DNA of 64,000 nucleotides. Source: Amycolatopsis sp. MtRt-6 (lineage in GTDB: Bacteria > Actinomycetota > Actinomycetes > Mycobacteriales > Pseudonocardiaceae). The position numbers were made by a program, and so were the translations under genes. The stretch lies in assembly GCF_017308975.1 (NCBI RefSeq), contig NZ_JADWPD010000007.1, forward strand, positions 186,001 through 250,000. Reading direction: 5' to 3'. Under the pieces are notes generated by a model. That model saw only the letters and a program-made list of their open reading frames with translations, had not been told where the DNA came from and did no database searches. Shown here one piece after another: positions 16,301-23,748 of the stretch (position 1 is the stretch's first letter; the number at the start of each line of letters is the position of its first letter).

Positions 16301-16392
16301 GGAAGCTCTTCGACCCGCTTCTTCGCCGCCTCAAGACCGAACTTCGTCTCGACCGTGAACGCCGTGGCGCGCTCACCGATCGCCCGCACTGA
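13372..16392 (+). CDS. eCIS-linked 1006-residue LPVAR-repeat protein
   Basis: A 1006-residue protein. It opens with MWFRRKEAAS and a Pro run, then a conserved-looking segment to about residue 75 (GEWRSVAPIQRV, NPVQRF, SSTLTSWRSPAYLEPLG). Residues about 100-950 are low-complexity Ala/Pro/Val/Gly sequence with more than twenty LPVAR motifs followed by (A/V)(V/T)DGTAG-like linkers. The last 40 residues (ELVRKLFDPLLRRLKTELRLDRERRG) form a charged amphipathic helix, probably the anchoring part. Four (I/V)QR motifs occur in the N-terminal third. At DNA level, 99-bp units repeat almost perfectly at 14921-15217. The function is unknown; a disordered ruler, fibre or cargo-linker are possibilities. Confidence 0.85.
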   Translation: MWFRRKEAASPPPSPPPSPGPAALPVTRGEWRSVAPIQRVLGEHPLVNPVQRFSSTLTSWRSPAYLEPLGHRIGPAEPAGVIAGLARPELPLAEPGPSRSGGAPVQRVPAFEQPGELASPLELPVVTAREAVPPLTSAAAVDGPPVRTVQAIAAPVEPSFVEPSAVEPSAVDVPAEVAEPGPVVSLPTPSVEAESAPAPEPERVELPVVQQPPPRRLGLGAPILPPGAQPSASVAKPVQRLDDPSPPPVNSFRPLETPEIRSGTTEPPGSPGGSTSVSAEPPLPAERGPDVLPLPAARVVEGAADPVAGARGLESSPLPPLPVAGNGDGVAGSAAPLPVARVAEAAVRPEAAPLPVARAVDDAATPVTRGLDAALPLPVARVVDAAADPVERGPEAAPLPVAGNVDGAAPLPVARAVEEAVRPVPEAASLPVAPVTEGAALPVTPTLDSPQLPVARAVDGTAGAASPVPGAGEGAAAGTGSPLPVARAAEGVAGSAAPLPVARVADGSEGSAAGAAASLPVARVVDGTAGTAAVARAADGAAGSLAGAAASLPVARVVDGTAGTAAVARAADGAAGSLAGAAASLPVARVVDGTAGTAAVARAADGAVGSLAGAAAPLPVARAVDDTAGAAAPLPVARTLDGAAGSTAGTAAVARAADGAVGSLAGAAAPLPVARATDGTAGTAAPVPVARATASAVGSAPPLPVARATDGTAGATSPLPVARAADSAAGPTSGTVPPLSVARLLDGTAGATAPLPVARVLDGTAGTAAVARATDSTTGTTAAPLPVARVLDGTAGTAAPLPVARVLEGAAAPLPVARVVDGTVGSAAPLPVARAVNGTAGTAGTAGTAGPLSVARATDSTAGSIAGAAAPLPVARIVDGSAGTAGQPTLPAGRGLELPPLPVARSSDNDGPATRAVEGEASRSVLPVARAVEAGDQAPVAEPAAPPSVAPVVVAPHTDAPPAAAPAAAPETEELVRKLFDPLLRRLKTELRLDRERRGALTDRPH
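14921..15217 (+). repeat. Three tandem 99-bp repeats inside the LPVAR gene
   Basis: Units start at 14921, 15020 and 15119 and are nearly identical, with only scattered single-base differences. Each unit encodes 33 residues (SLPVARVVDGTAGTAAVARA then ADGAAGSLAGAAA), so copy-number changes keep the frame. Diverged versions of the unit extend over about 14230-16030. The near-identity implies recent duplication or gene conversion. Confidence 0.9.
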
Positions 16393-16405
16393 AGGAGGAG
16401 CCGCG

Positions 16406-16852
16406 ATGCCGGACACCGAAGAGGCCGTTGCCGTGTGCTACGTCGTCAAGCTGGACGACAAAAACCTCGGCAACCTCGGCGCGTTCTCCAGCTGCGACGG
16501 CCTCGGCTGCGAATTCGTCATGGAACAGCGGGAAGAGGGCGGCAACAACGGCATGGTCTGGCAGCTGCCGACCCGGATCAAGTACTCGAACATCAAGCTT
16601 TCGCGGCCCGTCACCGAGGCCAGCGCGCAGATCACCAAGTGGTTCGCCAGCCTCGCGAGCGGGATCGAACGCAAGACCGCCACCATCGAGGCGCGCACCC
16701 TCGAAGGCACCGTCATCGCCAGCTGGGCCCTCGAAGGCGTCGTCCCGGTGCGCTGGAGCGGGCCGCAGCTCTCGCCCGACTCGCCCAAGGTCGCCACCGA
16801 GACCCTCGAACTCGCCCACCACGGCTTCCTCAGCCCGGCGAAGAAGGCCTAG
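16406..16852 (+). CDS. eCIS inner tube protein (gp19 family), second copy
   Basis: A 148-residue gp19-like tube protein, divergent from the copy at 12315 (opening VAVCYVVKLDDKNLGNLGAF, then CDGLGCEFVMEQREEGGNNG). GGAGGAG precedes the ATG at 16406. Secondary tube proteins in eCIS (the Pvc5/Afp5 type) form the first ring on the spike hub and adapt symmetry. Its position just before the LysM and hub genes fits this initiator role. Stop and next ATG are separated by two bases. Confidence 0.92.
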   Translation: MPDTEEAVAVCYVVKLDDKNLGNLGAFSSCDGLGCEFVMEQREEGGNNGMVWQLPTRIKYSNIKLSRPVTEASAQITKWFASLASGIERKTATIEARTLEGTVIASWALEGVVPVRWSGPQLSPDSPKVATETLELAHHGFLSPAKKA

Positions 16853-16854
16853 CC

Positions 16855-17622
16855 ATGTCCTCACCCGTCACCTTCACCTCGGCCGGCTCCCAGCCGCCCA
16901 CCGCCTACGGTTCCGGTGAACCCGCGCCGAACAACCTCCAGCGCGCGCTGCTGGAAGTGCGGAAACCGCCGCAGTCCGGCGGGACCGGGCAGCCGCCCGG
17001 CGAAAAGATGTTCGACGTCAAGTTCCAGTTCAACCCCAAGGAACTGTCGCTGAGCAAGAACGCCAAATGGGGGCGGGACGCGCAGCCCAACGCCAAGAAG
17101 AGCGCGCCGCCGCAGTTCAAGGGTTCCGATCCGGCCAAGCTCGCGCTCGAAATGTTCCTCGACGCCACCGACAAGATGGACGACGCCGTCGTCAAGAAGG
17201 TCGAGCAGCTGTTCACCTGCTGCGTGGCCACCGAGGACAGCCGGCAGCACGGCAAGCCCTCGCCACCGTGGGTGATCTTCAAGTGGGGTGGCATGACCGG
17301 CTTCCCCGCCTACGTCTCCTCCGTCACCGCGAAGTACACGCTGTTCACGCCGTCGGGGACGCCGGTGCGCGCGGTCTGCACGGTGAACCTGGAGGAGATC
17401 TCCGGCGAGCTGGGCGGCCAGAACCCGACGTCGGGTGCGCTCGCCGCGCGGGACACGCACGTGCTCGTCGCCGGGGATTCGCTGCCGTCGGTGGCGTTCC
17501 GGGCCTACGGCGACGCCGGGAAGTGGCGCGAGATCGCCGACGCCAACGACATCGACGACCCGATGCGGCTGCGGCCCGGCACCCGGCTCCTGGTGCCCGC
17601 GCTGGAGGAGCTCGATGGCTAA
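16855..17622 (+). CDS. eCIS LysM baseplate protein
   Basis: A 255-residue protein. Residues about 50-190 match the eCIS/phage baseplate hub-connecting fold (FDVKFQFNPKELSLSKNAKW is a typical start in parts), and residues 195-250 are a LysM domain (DTHVLVAGDSLPSVAFRAYGD...WREIADANDIDDPMRLRPGT...LLVPA). It corresponds to Afp7/Pvc7, which links tube initiator and spike hub. It overlaps the next gene by 8 bases. Confidence 0.92.
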   Translation: MSSPVTFTSAGSQPPTAYGSGEPAPNNLQRALLEVRKPPQSGGTGQPPGEKMFDVKFQFNPKELSLSKNAKWGRDAQPNAKKSAPPQFKGSDPAKLALEMFLDATDKMDDAVVKKVEQLFTCCVATEDSRQHGKPSPPWVIFKWGGMTGFPAYVSSVTAKYTLFTPSGTPVRAVCTVNLEEISGELGGQNPTSGALAARDTHVLVAGDSLPSVAFRAYGDAGKWREIADANDIDDPMRLRPGTRLLVPALEELDG

Positions 17623-19438
17623 CGAGACCTTCACGAACACCCTCGTCGTCGAGGTCGAGAGCACGCCGCTGCCCGACGACGTCAAGGTCATGCTCAGCTA
17701 CGCCTACGTCGACGACAGCCGCAACCTGCCCGACACGTTCGTGCTGCGCTTCCGCGACCCCGGGGGCGTCGTGCTGGACAAGGGCAAGTTCAAGGTCGGG
17801 GCGAAGGTCAAGCTGAAGGTCCAGACGTCGGACCCGGAGAAACCGCAGGACCTGGTCTCCGGCGAGGTCACCGCGGTCGCGATCGACCTGGACCAGCACG
17901 GCACGTTCACCGAGGTCCGCGGGTACGACCACGCGCACCGGCTGTTCCGCGGCCGGCGCGTCGCGGCGTACCCGGACATGACGATCGCGGACGTCGTGCG
18001 CAAGGTGACCCAGCGGGCGAACATCGCGGTCGGGAAGATCGACAACGTCAAGGGCTTCGGCGGCCGGCCGAACACCCAGCTGTCCCAGGACAACGTCAGC
18101 GACTGGGAGTTCCTGTCGCGGCTGGCCGAGGCGGTGGGCGCGCAGATCGCCGTCCGCGACGGGAAGCTGAACTTCGAACTGCCGGAGAAGCCCTCCGGCG
18201 CGCCCTCGACCACCACCAAGGCGACCGCCGACCCGCTCGTCCTCGAGGCCCACCGGACGCTGATCGCCCTGCGCGCCAGCGTCACCGCGGCCGAGCAGGT
18301 CCCCGAGGTGCGGGTGAACGGCTGGGACTACGAGAACAAGCAGCCGGTCACGGCCACCGCGACCCCGAAGAACGCCGGCACCGAGGTGGCCGGGGTGGAC
18401 CCGGTGGCGCTGGCCGGGAAGTTCGCGAGCCCGCCCTTCCTCGACGCCGCCGCGCCCCGGCGCGCCCAGGGCGAGGCCGACGCGACCGCCAAGGCGCTGG
18501 CCGACCGGCTGGGCAGCGCCTGCACCGAGCTCGACGGTGTCGCCAAGGGCAACCCGAAACTACGCGCGGGCGCCGCCGTGACGCTCACCGGCGTCGGCAG
18601 CCCGTTCTCCGGCAAGTACACGCTGACCAGTACGCGGCACCTGTTCAACGCCGACGTCGGCTACACCACCGAGTTCACCGTGTCCGGACGCCAGGAACGG
18701 TCGCTCTACGGCCTGGTCGCGGGCGGCACGAAGAACGCGTCGTGGCCGGGTGTCGTGCCCGCGATCGTGAGCGACCTCAAGGACCCGGCGAAGCTCGGCC
18801 GCGTCAAGCTCACGTTCCCGTGGCTGGACAAGGACTTCGCCAGCACCTGGGCACGCACGGTCCAGCCCGGCGCGGGCAAGGGCCGGGGCACGGTGGTGCT
18901 GCCCGAAGTCGGCGACGAGGTCCTGGTCGGCTTCGAGCACGGCGACTTCGAAGCGCCCTACGTGCTCGGCGGCCTGTACAACAACAAGGACGCCGTGCCG
19001 TCGAAGTTCACCAAGCCGGTGGTCGACGGCAACAGCGGCGAGGTCGCCCTCCGCGGGTTCGTCTCGCGGAAGGGGCACAAGCTCGAGTTCGCCGAAGACG
19101 ACGGGATCATCCTGTCCTCCGGGGACGCCAAGTTCGTGGTCAAGATCGACCAGAAGAACCAGGTCATCGAGGTGACCAGCGGCAAGAGCGTCACGGTGAA
19201 GGCGAACAACGGCGTGAGCATCGACGCCGGCACCGGGCCGCTGGAGCTCAAGGGCCAGAAGGTGTCCGTGAAGTCCCAGACCGACGCCAGCATCGAGGCC
19301 TCCGCCCAGCTGAAACTGAGCGGCACGGCCGGCGCGAAGCTCGAAGGCGCCACCGTGTCGGTCGCGGGCCAGGGCCAGACGGAGCTGACCGCCAGCGGTG
19401 TCGTCACCGTGCGCGGCAGCGTGGTCAAGATCAACTGA
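17615..19438 (+). CDS. eCIS spike/hub protein (VgrG-like, gp27-gp5 fusion)
   Basis: A 607-residue VgrG-type protein. The N-terminal 330 residues are the phage late-control D (gp27-like) hub. Residues about 375-460 form the OB-fold region (GVVPAIVSDLKDPAKLGRVK, LPEVGDEVLVGFEHGD), and the C-terminal part from about 490 shows short repeated beta segments (SVTVKANNGVSIDAG, QKVSVKSQTDASIEA) of a trimeric needle. It forms the puncturing spike below the tube and is capped by the PAAR protein encoded next. No extra effector domain is fused at the C-terminus. Confidence 0.95.
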   Translation: MANETFTNTLVVEVESTPLPDDVKVMLSYAYVDDSRNLPDTFVLRFRDPGGVVLDKGKFKVGAKVKLKVQTSDPEKPQDLVSGEVTAVAIDLDQHGTFTEVRGYDHAHRLFRGRRVAAYPDMTIADVVRKVTQRANIAVGKIDNVKGFGGRPNTQLSQDNVSDWEFLSRLAEAVGAQIAVRDGKLNFELPEKPSGAPSTTTKATADPLVLEAHRTLIALRASVTAAEQVPEVRVNGWDYENKQPVTATATPKNAGTEVAGVDPVALAGKFASPPFLDAAAPRRAQGEADATAKALADRLGSACTELDGVAKGNPKLRAGAAVTLTGVGSPFSGKYTLTSTRHLFNADVGYTTEFTVSGRQERSLYGLVAGGTKNASWPGVVPAIVSDLKDPAKLGRVKLTFPWLDKDFASTWARTVQPGAGKGRGTVVLPEVGDEVLVGFEHGDFEAPYVLGGLYNNKDAVPSKFTKPVVDGNSGEVALRGFVSRKGHKLEFAEDDGIILSSGDAKFVVKIDQKNQVIEVTSGKSVTVKANNGVSIDAGTGPLELKGQKVSVKSQTDASIEASAQLKLSGTAGAKLEGATVSVAGQGQTELTASGVVTVRGSVVKIN

Positions 19439-19451
19439 CGGGGGAGTGCGC

Positions 19452-19733
19452 ATGCCACCAGCCGCGAGGGTCGGCGACCCGACCGGGCACCCGGGCGTCA
19501 TCGCCGGCCCGGGCGTGCCGACCGTGCTGATCGGCGGGATGCCCGCCGCGAACGTCGGGACGCTGCACACGTGCTCGTTCCCGCCGCCCGCGGTGCACCC
19601 GCCGACGCCGATCGCGCCGCCGGGCTGCCCGACGGTGCTCATCGGCGGCATGCCCGCGGCCCGGATGGGTGACATGGCCGCCTGCGGTGCGCCGATCGTC
19701 ATGGGCTGCCCGACCGTCCTGATCGGAGGCTGA
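19452..19733 (+). CDS. PAAR spike-tip protein
   Basis: A 93-residue PAAR-motif protein: PPAARVGDPTGHPGVIAGPG at the start, two GCPTVLIGGMPAA or closely related segments, and conserved Cys and His that bind the tip metal. It sharpens the spike made by the VgrG-like protein. It starts 13 bases after that gene and overlaps no other. There is no fused toxin domain. Confidence 0.95.
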   Translation: MPPAARVGDPTGHPGVIAGPGVPTVLIGGMPAANVGTLHTCSFPPPAVHPPTPIAPPGCPTVLIGGMPAARMGDMAACGAPIVMGCPTVLIGG

Positions 19734-19734
19734 A

Positions 19735-20145
19735 GTGGATTTCCTCGGCCGGGGACTGGCGTTCCCGCTGCACACCGACGCGACCGGCTCGATCGCGCTG
19801 GTCGGCGGCGAGCGCGAGGTCGTCGAGAGCATCCGGCTGATCCTGGCGACCTCGCCGGGCGAACGCCCGATGCGCCCCGAGTTCGGCTGCGCGGTGCACG
19901 ACCTCGTGTTCGCGCCGGCCGACGCGGCGACCGCCGGGCAGATCGCCTACGAGGTCCGGATCGCGCTGGAGCGCTGGGAGCCGCGGATCACCCTCGACGA
20001 CGTCGTCGTCAGCTTCGACGAGGCCGACCGGGGCACCCTGCTGATCGACATCCGCTACCGCCTGCGCGGCACCAACGATCCGCGCAACCTCGTCTTCCCG
20101 TTCTACGTCATCCCGCCGCACGACTCGGGCGAGGACGGTGCCTGA
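19735..20145 (+). CDS. Baseplate wedge protein, gp25-like
   Basis: A 136-residue gp25/IraD-like baseplate protein, with the family motif around ILATSPGERPMRPEFGC and the later IRYRLRGTNDPRNLVFPFY. The start is the GTG at 19735, one base after the PAAR stop. gp25 connects sheath and baseplate and triggers sheath assembly. The stop overlaps the next ATG by one base (TGATG). Confidence 0.95.
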   Translation: MDFLGRGLAFPLHTDATGSIALVGGEREVVESIRLILATSPGERPMRPEFGCAVHDLVFAPADAATAGQIAYEVRIALERWEPRITLDDVVVSFDEADRGTLLIDIRYRLRGTNDPRNLVFPFYVIPPHDSGEDGA

Positions 20146-22106
20146 TGTCCATGCCGATGCCCAACCTCGACGACCGCCGGTTCCAGGACCTGGTCGACGA
20201 AGCCAAGTACCTCGTCCAGCGCAACTGTCCGGAGTGGACGGACCACAACGTCTCCGACCCCGGCGTGACGCTGATCGAGACGTTCGCGCAGATGGTCGAC
20301 CAGCTGCTCTACCGGGTCAACCGGGTGCCCGAGCTGCACTACCTGCGGTTCCTCGACCTGATCGGCGTCCGGCTGTTCCCGCCCGCCGCGGCGCGGACCG
20401 ACGTGACGTTCTGGCTCTCGGCCGCCCGCGACGTCCCGGTGGTCGTCGCGGCCGGCAAGCAGGTCGCGAGCGTGCGCAACGAGGTCGAAGACCCGGTGGT
20501 CTTCACCGTGGAGCACACGCTGAACATCGTGCCGTGCTCGCTCGCGCACCTGGCGACCAGCACGGCCGACACCGGCCTGCCCCCGGCCGACCGCACCGAC
20601 GAACTGCTCGTCGGCGGCGGTCCGGCGGTCTTCTCCGAGACCCCGGCCCCCGGCGACGCCGTCCTCTTCGGACTGTCGGACGCCGTGCCCGGCTGCGCGG
20701 TGCTGCTGCGGATGAATTGCGAGGTCGAGGGCCAGGGCGTCGACCCGCGCGACCCGCCGTGGCTGTGGGAGGCCTGGGACGGCACCGGCTGGGCGGCGTG
20801 CGAGGTCGACCGGGACAGCACCGGCGCGTTCAACCGGGCCGGCGACATCGTGGTGCACGTCCCGCACGGGCACACCATGTCGGTGCTGGCGCGGCAGCGG
20901 GCCGGCTGGCTGCGGTGCCGGCTGGTCGAAGCCAAGCAGAACCAGCCGTTCTACCAGCGCTCGCCGCGGCTGCACGCGGTCGAGGCCTCGACCATCGGCG
21001 GCACGGTGGGTGCCGTGCACGCCGAGATCATCCGCAACGAGATCGCCGGGACGTCCGACGGCACGCCGGGCCAGCGGTTCCCGCTCGGCCGTCCCCCGGT
21101 GGTCGTCGGCGAGGGCGAGCTGGTCGTCGAGGTCTCCGGCCCGGACGGCTGGCAGCAGTGGACGGAGGTCCGCTCCTTCGCCGACTCCGGCCCGGACGAC
21201 CGGCACGTCATGCTCGACCGCGTCGGCGGCGAGGTCGCGTTCGGGCCCGCGGTGCGCCAGCCCGAGGGCGGTCTGCGGTACTACGGGGCGGTCCCGCCGA
21301 AGTCCGCCGCGATCCGCGTCCCCGAGTACCGGTCCGGCGGCGGGCGCCGCGGCAATGTCGCCCGCGAGGTCCTCGAGGTGCAGCGGGACCCGATCCCGTT
21401 CGTGAGCAGCGTGGTCAACCGCCGTCCCGCGATCGGCGGCGTGGACGGCGAGTCGGTGCGGGACGCGGCACTGCGCGGGCCGCTGCTGCTGCGCACCCGC
21501 GACCGCGCGGTGACGGCCGAGGACTACGAGCAGCTCGCGCGCGAGGCGGCCCCGGAGGCGGCCCGCGTGCGGTGCATCCCGGCGCACGGCGCCGACGGCC
21601 GCGAGACCGGCGCGATCCGGGTCCTCGTCGTGCCGGCGGTGCCCGACAGCGGCGAACTCGCGTTCGCGACCCTGATGCTCGACCCCGGCATGCGCGGCCG
21701 GATCGAGCGCTACCTCGGCGAGCGGCGGTGCGTGGGCGCGCTGGTGTCCGTGGAACCGCCGTTCTACCAGGGCGTCACGGTGGTCGCGCGGCTGCGCGCC
21801 CGGCGCCGCACGACGGCAGGCACGCTGGGCGCCCGGGCGAGCCAGGCGTTGTACGACTACTTCAACCCGATCAGCGGCGGCCCGGACGGCGACGGCTGGC
21901 CGTTCGGCCGCCCGGTGCAGTCGGGCGAGGTGTTCGCGGTGCTGCAACGGCTGCCCGGCGTCGAGCTGGTGGAGGACGTGCGGTTGTTCGCGGCGAACCC
22001 GATCACGCGGGAGCGGGGCGAGCAGGTGGATCGGCTCGACCTGCCGCCGAACGCGCTGGCGTTTTCGTTCGGGCACCAGGTGCGGGTCCGGGAGGCGGGC
22101 GCATGA
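20145..22106 (+). CDS. Baseplate J-like wedge protein
   Basis: A 653-residue baseplate J family protein (Afp11/Pvc11, gp6-like). Typical segments are CPEWTDHNVSDPGVTLIETF near the start and RDRAVTAEDYEQLAREA near residue 455. It builds the wedge ring of the baseplate. It overlaps gp25 by one base and the tail protein I gene by four (ATGA). Confidence 0.95.
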   Translation: MSMPMPNLDDRRFQDLVDEAKYLVQRNCPEWTDHNVSDPGVTLIETFAQMVDQLLYRVNRVPELHYLRFLDLIGVRLFPPAAARTDVTFWLSAARDVPVVVAAGKQVASVRNEVEDPVVFTVEHTLNIVPCSLAHLATSTADTGLPPADRTDELLVGGGPAVFSETPAPGDAVLFGLSDAVPGCAVLLRMNCEVEGQGVDPRDPPWLWEAWDGTGWAACEVDRDSTGAFNRAGDIVVHVPHGHTMSVLARQRAGWLRCRLVEAKQNQPFYQRSPRLHAVEASTIGGTVGAVHAEIIRNEIAGTSDGTPGQRFPLGRPPVVVGEGELVVEVSGPDGWQQWTEVRSFADSGPDDRHVMLDRVGGEVAFGPAVRQPEGGLRYYGAVPPKSAAIRVPEYRSGGGRRGNVAREVLEVQRDPIPFVSSVVNRRPAIGGVDGESVRDAALRGPLLLRTRDRAVTAEDYEQLAREAAPEAARVRCIPAHGADGRETGAIRVLVVPAVPDSGELAFATLMLDPGMRGRIERYLGERRCVGALVSVEPPFYQGVTVVARLRARRRTTAGTLGARASQALYDYFNPISGGPDGDGWPFGRPVQSGEVFAVLQRLPGVELVEDVRLFAANPITRERGEQVDRLDLPPNALAFSFGHQVRVREAGA

Positions 22107-22642
22107 GGACGGGGATTCCCGGGCTGCCCAGCCCGCACCCGATCGGCGAGCAGCTGCCCGCGGTGTACGCCGAGGACCGGTTCGTGCAGGGCTTCACCGG
22201 TGCGCTCGACGAAGTCATCGCGCCGGTCATCTCCACTTTGGACAACTTCGCGGGCTACCTCGACCCGGGCGTGGCGCCCGCGGACTTCGTCGGCTGGCTG
22301 GCGCACTGGGTCGCGCTGCGGGTCGACGAGAGCTGGAGCCCGGAGCAGCTGCGGCAGCTGGTCACGCGGTCGGTCGAGCTGCACCGGTGGCGCGGCACGC
22401 GGCGCGGCCTCGCCGAGCACGTGGGCCTGCTGACCGGCGGCACCGTCGAGGTGACCGACAGCGGCGGGGTCGTCGAGTCGCCGCAGCCGGGGGCGCCGCT
22501 ACCGGACCCGGGGCCGCCCTGGGTGCAGGTGCGGGTGCGGGTGCCCGATCCGGCGCGGGTCGACGTGCGGCGGCTGACGGCGACGGTCGTGGATGCGGTG
22601 CCCGCCCATGTGCGGGTCACGGTGGAAGTGCTGGAGGGCTGA
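22103..22642 (+). CDS. Baseplate tail protein I (gpI-like)
   Basis: A 179-residue phage tail protein I family member: LPAVYAEDRFVQGFTGALDEV, then YLDPGVAPADFVGWLAHWV and HRWRGTRRGLAEHVGLLTG. It completes the wedge with baseplate J (Afp12/Pvc12-type). This is the last of the core particle genes. The next gene starts two bases after the stop. Confidence 0.93.
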   Translation: MRTGIPGLPSPHPIGEQLPAVYAEDRFVQGFTGALDEVIAPVISTLDNFAGYLDPGVAPADFVGWLAHWVALRVDESWSPEQLRQLVTRSVELHRWRGTRRGLAEHVGLLTGGTVEVTDSGGVVESPQPGAPLPDPGPPWVQVRVRVPDPARVDVRRLTATVVDAVPAHVRVTVEVLEG

Positions 22643-22644
22643 GA

Positions 22645-23625
22645 ATGGTCATCTACGCGGAGTGCGGGCACCAGGGGCCCGCCGACGTCGAGTTCTGCGG
22701 CGAATGCGGCCGCTACCTGAAGTGGGACGACGACGGCCCGGTCGCGGTCAAGGCACCGCCGGTGGTGCAGCAGCAGCAGGTCGTGCAGCCCGCCGAGCCG
22801 ATCGCCCCGGTCCGGCAGCCGGTGCAGCAGACCGTCGAGGAGCAGGTCCTCAACCCCGGCGACCTGATCTGCGGGAAGTGCGGCAAGGGCAACGCGCCCA
22901 CCCGGAACTTCTGCAGCCGCTGCGGCGGGTCGCTGGCCGAGTCCGAAGTCGTCAAGACGTCGTGGTGGCGACGGCTGTTCGGCCGCAAGCCGAAGGAGCA
23001 CAAGGCAGGGGCGCGGCCGGGCAAGGACGGCGTCCGCCGCCGGACCGGCCGGGCCGGGGCCGCGCGCCGGACCGTCGGCAAGGTGATCCGCCGGGCCGTC
23101 GCGGTGGCGCTGATCTTCTGCGCCCTGATCTACGCGCTGTACCAGCCGTTCCGCGGCGCGATCAACACGGCGGCGGTGGGGGCGTGGAACCAGGTGACCG
23201 GGATCTTCGAGGCCAAGCTGAACCCGGTCCGCCCGGTCAAGGTGACCGCGACCGCGCAGGCGAACGGCCACGCGGCACCGCTGGTCACCGACAACGCCAA
23301 GAACACCTTCTGGGCGGCGCCGACCGACCGGGAGCAGGCGCTGGTGTTCACCTTCGACCACCCGGCCGACCTGCGGAAGGCGATCGTGTACTCCGGTGAC
23401 GCGGCGGACTTCCAGGCCGCGCACCGGCCGTCGAAGCTGCACCTGGTGTTCTCCACCGGCAAGACCTACGACATGGCGCTGGCCGACACGCCGGACGCCC
23501 AGGAAGTCGCGATCGAGAACAGCGAAGGCGCCACCAGCGTCGAGCTGCACGTGGTCGGGCTGCACCGCTCGCTCAACGGCACGGACGTCGCGATCTCCGA
23601 GATCGAGCTGTTCGAAGCCGGCTGA
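22645..23625 (+). CDS. Zinc-ribbon / transmembrane / discoidin-like protein (candidate CIS membrane adaptor)
   Basis: A 326-residue protein. Two zinc ribbons lie at residues 7-21 (CGH...CGEC) and 76-93 (CGKC...CSRC), separated by a Gln/Pro-rich linker. A basic stretch (residues 105-150) leads to one transmembrane helix at about 150-167. Residues about 185-326 read as a discoidin (F5/8 type C)-like beta sandwich (KVTATAQANGHAAPLVTDNA, then FWAAPTDREQALVFTF). Cytoplasmic zinc ribbons and an outside binding domain would suit a membrane anchor or sensor for particles. Streptomyces needs a membrane protein called CisA for CIS function; this one could be analogous, which is inference. Confidence 0.8.
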   Translation: MVIYAECGHQGPADVEFCGECGRYLKWDDDGPVAVKAPPVVQQQQVVQPAEPIAPVRQPVQQTVEEQVLNPGDLICGKCGKGNAPTRNFCSRCGGSLAESEVVKTSWWRRLFGRKPKEHKAGARPGKDGVRRRTGRAGAARRTVGKVIRRAVAVALIFCALIYALYQPFRGAINTAAVGAWNQVTGIFEAKLNPVRPVKVTATAQANGHAAPLVTDNAKNTFWAAPTDREQALVFTFDHPADLRKAIVYSGDAADFQAAHRPSKLHLVFSTGKTYDMALADTPDAQEVAIENSEGATSVELHVVGLHRSLNGTDVAISEIELFEAG

Positions 23626-23748
23626 TCCACTGAATCTTATTCTGGTTAGGTCGGCGCTACGGACTGCGACCTGCTGGTCGTGGTGACTCTCGCGCCGGCC
23701 GACGGCTGAATAAGGTTCACCCGAAAGTTTTCTTGGGGAGGACCGACC

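Noticed and set aside
13998..16376. Long minus-strand frame with its own repeats over the LPVAR gene
   Set aside because: The repeats are just the complement of the coding repeats; the plus-strand frame has conserved ends and a ribosome site and fits the operon.
23626..23748. tRNA or small RNA between the discoidin-like and propeller genes
   Set aside because: Short partial symmetries (GAAT/ATTC) exist, but no cloverleaf or convincing terminator is present.
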